DNA of 64,000 bases from Lamellibrachia columna. Its lineage: Eukaryota > Annelida > Polychaeta > Sabellida > Siboglinidae. Within the stretch, counting starts at the first letter, position 1; every line of letters begins with the position of its first letter. Below the pieces are notes generated by a model. That model was not told where the DNA came from and ran no database searches. It saw only the letters and a list, made by a program, of their open reading frames with translations. Made by a program: the position numbers and the translations under genes. Of the stretch, positions 59,301-64,000 are shown in pieces. The stretch lies in the NCBI GenBank assembly GCA_963662155.1, contig OY759261.1, forward strand, positions 34,603,022 through 34,667,021, written 5' to 3'.

Positions 59301-62300
59301 TGACACATCCTCTTGAACCAGGGGCAACTCTTAGGACACATCCTCTTGAACCAGGGGCAACTCTTGGGACACGTCCTATTGAACCAGTGGCGACTATTGG
59401 GACACATCCTCTTGAACCAGTGGCGACTCTTGGAACACATCCTCTTGAACCAGTGGCGACTCTTGGGACGCATCCTCTTGAACCAGTGGCGACTATTGGG
59501 ACACATCCTCTTGAACCAGTGGCGACTCTTGGGACACATCCTCTTGAACCAGGGACAACCATTGGGACACATCCTCTTGAACCAGTGGCAACTCTTGGGA
59601 CGCATCCTCTTGAACAAGAGGCGACTCTTGTGACACATCCTCTTGAACCAGTGGCGACTCTTAGGACACATCCTCTTGAACCAGGGGCAACTCTTGGGAC
59701 ACATCCTCTTGAACCAGTGGCGACTCTTGGGACACATCCTCTTGAACCAGTGGCGACTCTTGGGACACATCCTCTTAAACCAGGGGCAACTCTTGGGACC
59801 CATCCTCTTGAACCAGGGGCAACTTTTGGGAAGCATCCTCTTGAACCAGAGTCGACTCTTGGGACACGTCCTCTTGAACCAGTGGCGACTATTGGGACAC
59901 ATCCTCTTGAACCAGCGGCGACTCTTGGAACACATCCTCTTGAACCAGTGGCGACTCTTGGGACACATCCTCTTAAACCAAGGGCAACTCTTGGGACGCA
60001 TCCTCTTGAACCAGTGTCGACTCTTGGGACACGTCCTCTTGAACCAGTGGCGACTATTGGGACACATCCTCTTGAACCAGTTGCGACTTTTGGAACACAT
60101 CCTCTTGAACCAGTGGCGACTCTTGGGACGCATCCTCTTGAACCAGTGGCGACTCTTGGGACACATCATCTTGAACCAGTGGCGGCTCTTGGGACACATC
60201 CTCTTGATCCAGGGGCAACCATTGGGACACATCCTCTTGAACCAGTGGCAACTCTTGGGACGCATCCTCTTGAACCAGAGGCGACTCTTGTGACACATCC
60301 TCTTGAACCAGTGGCGACTCTTAGGACACATCCTCTTGAACCAGGGGCAACTCTTGGGACACGTCCTATTGAACCAGTGGCGACTATTGGGACACATCCT
60401 CTTGAACCAGTGGCGACTCTTGGAACACATCCTCTTGAACCAGTGGCGACTCTTGGGACGCATCCTCTTGAACCAGTGGCGACTCTTGGGACACATCCTC
60501 TTGAACCAGTGGCGACTCTTGGGACACATCCTCTTGAACCAGTGGCAACTCTTGGGACGCATCCTCTTGAACCAGAGGCGACTCTTGTGACACATCCTCT
60601 TGAACCAGGGGCAACTCTTAGGACACATCCTCTTGAACCAGGGGCAACTCTTGGGACACGTCCTATTGAACCAGTGGCGACTATTGGGACACATCCTCTT
60701 GAACCAGTGGCGACTCTTGGAACACATCCTCTTGAACCAGTGGCGACTCTTGGAACACATCCTCTTGAACCAGTGGCGACTCTTGGGACACATCCTCTTA
60801 TACCAGGGGCAACTCTTGGGACGCATCCTCTTGAACCAGTGTCGACTCTTCGGACACTTCCTCTTGAACCAGTGGCAACTCTTGGGACACATCCTTTCGA
60901 ACCAGTGGAGACTCTTGGGACACATCCTCTTGAACCAGGGGCAACTCTTGGGACGCATCCTCTTGAACAAGTGGCGACTCTTGGGACACATCCTCTTGAA
61001 CCAGTGGCAACTCTTGGGACACATCCTCTTGAACCAGGGGCAACTCTTGGGACGCATCCTCTTGAACCAGTGTCGACTCTTGGGACACGTCCTCTTGAAC
61101 CAGTGGCGACTATTGGGACACATCCTCTTGAACCAGTGGCGACTCTTGGAACACATCCTCTTGAACCAGTGGCGACTCTTGGGACGCATCCTCTTGAACC
61201 AGTGGCGACTCTTGGAACACATCTTCTAGAACCAGTGGCGACTCTTGGGACACATCCTCTTGAACCAGGGGCAACCATTGGGACACATCCTCTTGAACCA
61301 GTGGCAACTCTTGGGACGCATCCTCTTGAACCAGAGGCGACTCTTGTGACACATCCTCTTGAACCAGGGGCAACTCTTAGGACACATCCTCTTGAACCAG
61401 GGGCAACTCTTGGGACACGTCCTATTGAACCAGTGGCGACTATTGGGACACATCCTCTTGAACCAGTGGCGACTCTTGGAACACATCCTCTTGAACCAGT
61501 GGCGACTCTTGGGACGCATCCTCTTGAACCAGTGGCGACTATTGGGACACATCCTCTTGAACCAGTGGCGACTCTTGGGACACATCCTCTTGAACCAGGG
61601 ACAACCATTGGGACACATCCTCTTGAACCAGTGGCAACTCTTGGGACGCATCCTCTTGAACAAGAGGCGACTCTTGTGACACATCCTCTTGAACCAGTGG
61701 CGACTCTTAGGACACATCCTCTTGAACCAGGGGCAACTCTTGGGACACATCCTCTTGAACCAGTGGCGACTCTTGGGACACATCCTCTTGAACCAGTGGC
61801 GACTCTTGGGACACATCCTCTTAAACCAGGGGCAACTCTTGGGACCCATCCTCTTGAACCAGGGGCAACTTTTGGGAAGCATCCTCTTGAACCAGAGTCG
61901 ACTCTTGGGACACGTCCTCTTGAACCAGTGGCGACTATTGGGACACATCCTCTTGAACCAGCGGCGACTCTTGGAACACATCCTCTTGAACCAGTGGCGA
62001 CTCTTGGGACACATCCTCTTAAACCAAGGGCAACTCTTGGGACGCATCCTCTTGAACCAGTGTCGACTCTTGGGACACGTCCTCTTGAACCAGTGGCGAC
62101 TATTGGGACACATCCTCTTGAACCAGTTGCGACTTTTGGAACACATCCTCTTGAACCAGTGGCGACTCTTGGGACGCATCCTCTTGAACCAGTGGCGACT
62201 CTTGGGACACATCATCTTGAACCAGTGGCGGCTCTTGGGACACATCCTCTTGATCCAGGGGCAACCATTGGGACACATCCTCTTGAACCAGTGGCAACTC

Positions 62301-64000
62301 TTGGGACGCATCCTCTTGAACCAGAGGCGACTCTTGTGACACATCCTCTTGAACCAGTGGCGACTCTTAGGACACATCCTCTTGAACCAGGGGCAACTCT
62401 TGGGACACGTCCTATTGAACCAGTGGCGACTATTGGGACACATCCTCTTGAACCAGTGGCGACTCTTGGAACACATCCTCTTGAACCAGTGGCGACTCTT
62501 GGGACGCATCCTCTTGAACCAGTGGCGACTCTTGGGACACATCCTCTTGAACCAGTGGCGACTCTTGGGACACATCCTCTTGAACCAGGGACAACCATTG
62601 GGACACATCCTCTTGAACCAGGGGCAACTCTTGGGACGCATCCTCTTGAACAAGTGGCGACTCTTGGGACACATCCTCTTGAACCAGTGGCGACTCTTGG
62701 GACACATCATCTTGAACCAGTGGCGACTCTTGGGACACATCCTCTTGATCCAGGGGCAACCATTGGGACACATCCTCTTGAACCAGTGGCAACTCTTGGG
62801 ACGCATCCTCTTGAACCAGTGGCGACTCTTGGGACACATCCTCTTAAACCAGGGGCAACTCTTGGGACCCATCCTCTTGAACCAGGGGCTACTCTTGGGA
62901 AGCATCCTCTTGAACCAGTGTCGACTCTGGGGACACGTCCTCTTGAACCAGTGGCGACTATTGGGACACATCCTCTTGAACCAGTGGCGACTCTTGGAAC
63001 ACATCCTCTTGAACCAGTGGCGACTCTTGGGACACATCCTCTTAAACCAGGGGCAACTCTTGGGACGCATCCTCTTGAACCAGTGTCGACTCTTGGGACA
63101 CGTCCTCTTGAACCAGTGGCAACTCTTGGGACACATCCTTTCGAACCAGTGGAGACTCTTGGGACACATCCTCTTGAACCAGGGGCAACTCTTGGGACGC
63201 ATCCTCTTGAACAAGTGGCGACTCTTGGGACACATCCTCTTGAACCAGTGGCAACTCTTGGGACACATCCTCTTGAACCAGGGGCAACTCTTGTGACGCA
63301 TCCTCTTGAACCAGAGGCGACTCTTGTGACACATCCTCTTGAACCAGTGGCGACTCTTAGGACACATCCTCTTGAACCAGGGGCAACTCTTGGGACACAT
63401 CATCTTGAACCAGTGGCGACCCTTGGGACACATCCTCTTGATCCAGGGGCAACCATTGGGACACATCCTCTTGAACCAGTGGCAACTCTTGGGACGCATC
63501 CTCTTGAACCAGTGGCGACTCTTGGGACACATCCTCTTCAACCAGGGGCAACTCTTGGGACCCATCCTCTTGAACCAGGGGCAACTCTTGGGAAGCATCC
63601 TCTTGAACCAGTGTCGACTCTGGGGACACGTCCTCTTGAACCAGTGGCGACTATTGGGACACATCCTCTTGAACCAGTGGCGACTCTTGGAACACATCCT
63701 CTTGAACCAGTGGCGACTCTTGGGACACATCCTCTTATACCAGGGGCAACTCTTGGGACGCATCCTCTTGAACCAGTGTCGACTCTTCGGACACTTCCTC
63801 TTGAACCAGTGGCAACTCTTGGGACACATCCTTTCGAACCAGTGGAGACTCTTGGGACACATCCTCTTGAACCAGGGGCAACTCTTGGGACGCATCCTCT
63901 TGAACAAGTGGCGACTCTTGGGACACATCCTCTTGAACCAGTGGCAACTCTTGGGACACATCCTCTTGAACCAGGGGCAACTCTTGGGACGCATCCTCTT
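47379..64000. repeat. 33-bp satellite array, about 503 monomers, higher-order structure, runs off the window
   Basis: The monomer is CGACTCTTGGGACACATCCT-CTTGAACCAGTGG, repeated without any net change of phase to the end of the window. Variant sites (GGGACAC/GGGACGC/GGGAAGC/GGGACCC; AGTGGCG/AGGGGCA/AAGTGGC; TTGG/ATTGG/TTAGG) define distinct monomers that recur in fixed order. Block shifts visible in the sequence are 858 bp (26 monomers), 2475 bp (75), 2739 bp (83), 1914 bp (58) and 2046 bp (62). All three minus-strand phases and one plus-strand phase are largely open because the unit is 11 codons. No start context, splice site or non-repeat coding end was found, so no gene is called. Confidence 0.98.

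Noticed and set aside
47379..64000. Open frames of up to 2350 codons on the minus strand and up to 471 codons on the plus strand as giant genes
   Set aside because: The unit is 33 bp, so any stop-free monomer gives an endless frame. All three minus phases are largely open, no non-repeat coding ends, splice sites or start context were seen, and phase-specific conservation is not obvious.
47379..64000. CRISPR-like array because of regular repeats of about 33 bp
   Set aside because: Monomers are contiguous with no unique spacers, and the genome is eukaryotic.

Overview
The window is nuclear DNA from an animal, most likely a marine or other aquatic invertebrate. The evidence is GT-AG introns with matching phases, an LDL-receptor class A exon, a STELLO/DUF288-type glycosyltransferase-like gene, CR1/L2/jockey-type LINEs, Penelope-like elements with hammerhead-type motifs, hAT remnants and many long microsatellites. 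The phylum cannot be fixed from the sequence. Protein-coding density is low, and almost every other long open frame lies in a transposon or a tandem repeat.

Layout. 0.45-2.7 kb: a Penelope-like element (PLE) fragment, a CACG/CA microsatellite and two LINE pieces. 4.07-7.43 kb (+): a three-exon STELLO-like gene whose splice phases agree. 8.2-8.5 kb: a second PLE remnant flanked by two inverted hammerhead-like motifs. 8.5-23.6 kb: old LINE pieces, a tRNA-derived SINE-like head, a dispersed element carrying a 56-bp VNTR, microsatellites, and two fragments of a gene family described next. 23.69-26.47 kb (-): a nearly intact, 5'-truncated LINE with only two single-base frameshifts.

27.6-47.3 kb is a nested set of inverted duplications. 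The outer arms (27.6-31.4 and 43.7-47.3 kb) each carry a gene for a small single-pass membrane protein: an LDLa exon, a transmembrane exon and a cytoplasmic exon with two PPSY (WW-binding PY) motifs. A third partial copy (41.7-43.7 kb) is joined to the right arm by a breakpoint inside the LDLa exon. Between the outer arms lie a hAT remnant, a LINE hit twice by TA expansion, a foldback-like element (34.5-36.4 kb), and an inner inverted duplication (36.5-38.6 and 39.9-41.6 kb) carrying another LINE. Directly upstream of each transmembrane exon is a hairpin whose stem is kept by paired base changes between copies.

47.38 kb to the window end is one unbroken 33-bp satellite of about 503 monomers arranged in higher-order repeats. 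It starts about 43 bp after the stop codon of the right-arm gene. Because 33 is a multiple of 3, very long open frames appear on both strands. They are treated here as repeat artefacts, with the caveat that one minus-strand phase is interrupted only by one recurring stop variant.

Stretches where nothing beyond AT-rich unique DNA was seen: 1-450, 3650-4070, 7615-8200, 8530-10735, 10930-11260, 12115-12960, 13040-13570, 13820-14785, 15405-15665, 18990-19235, 19285-19550, 19855-20750, 21195-22150, 22395-23095, 27315-27610, 31605-32220 and 38760-39510.
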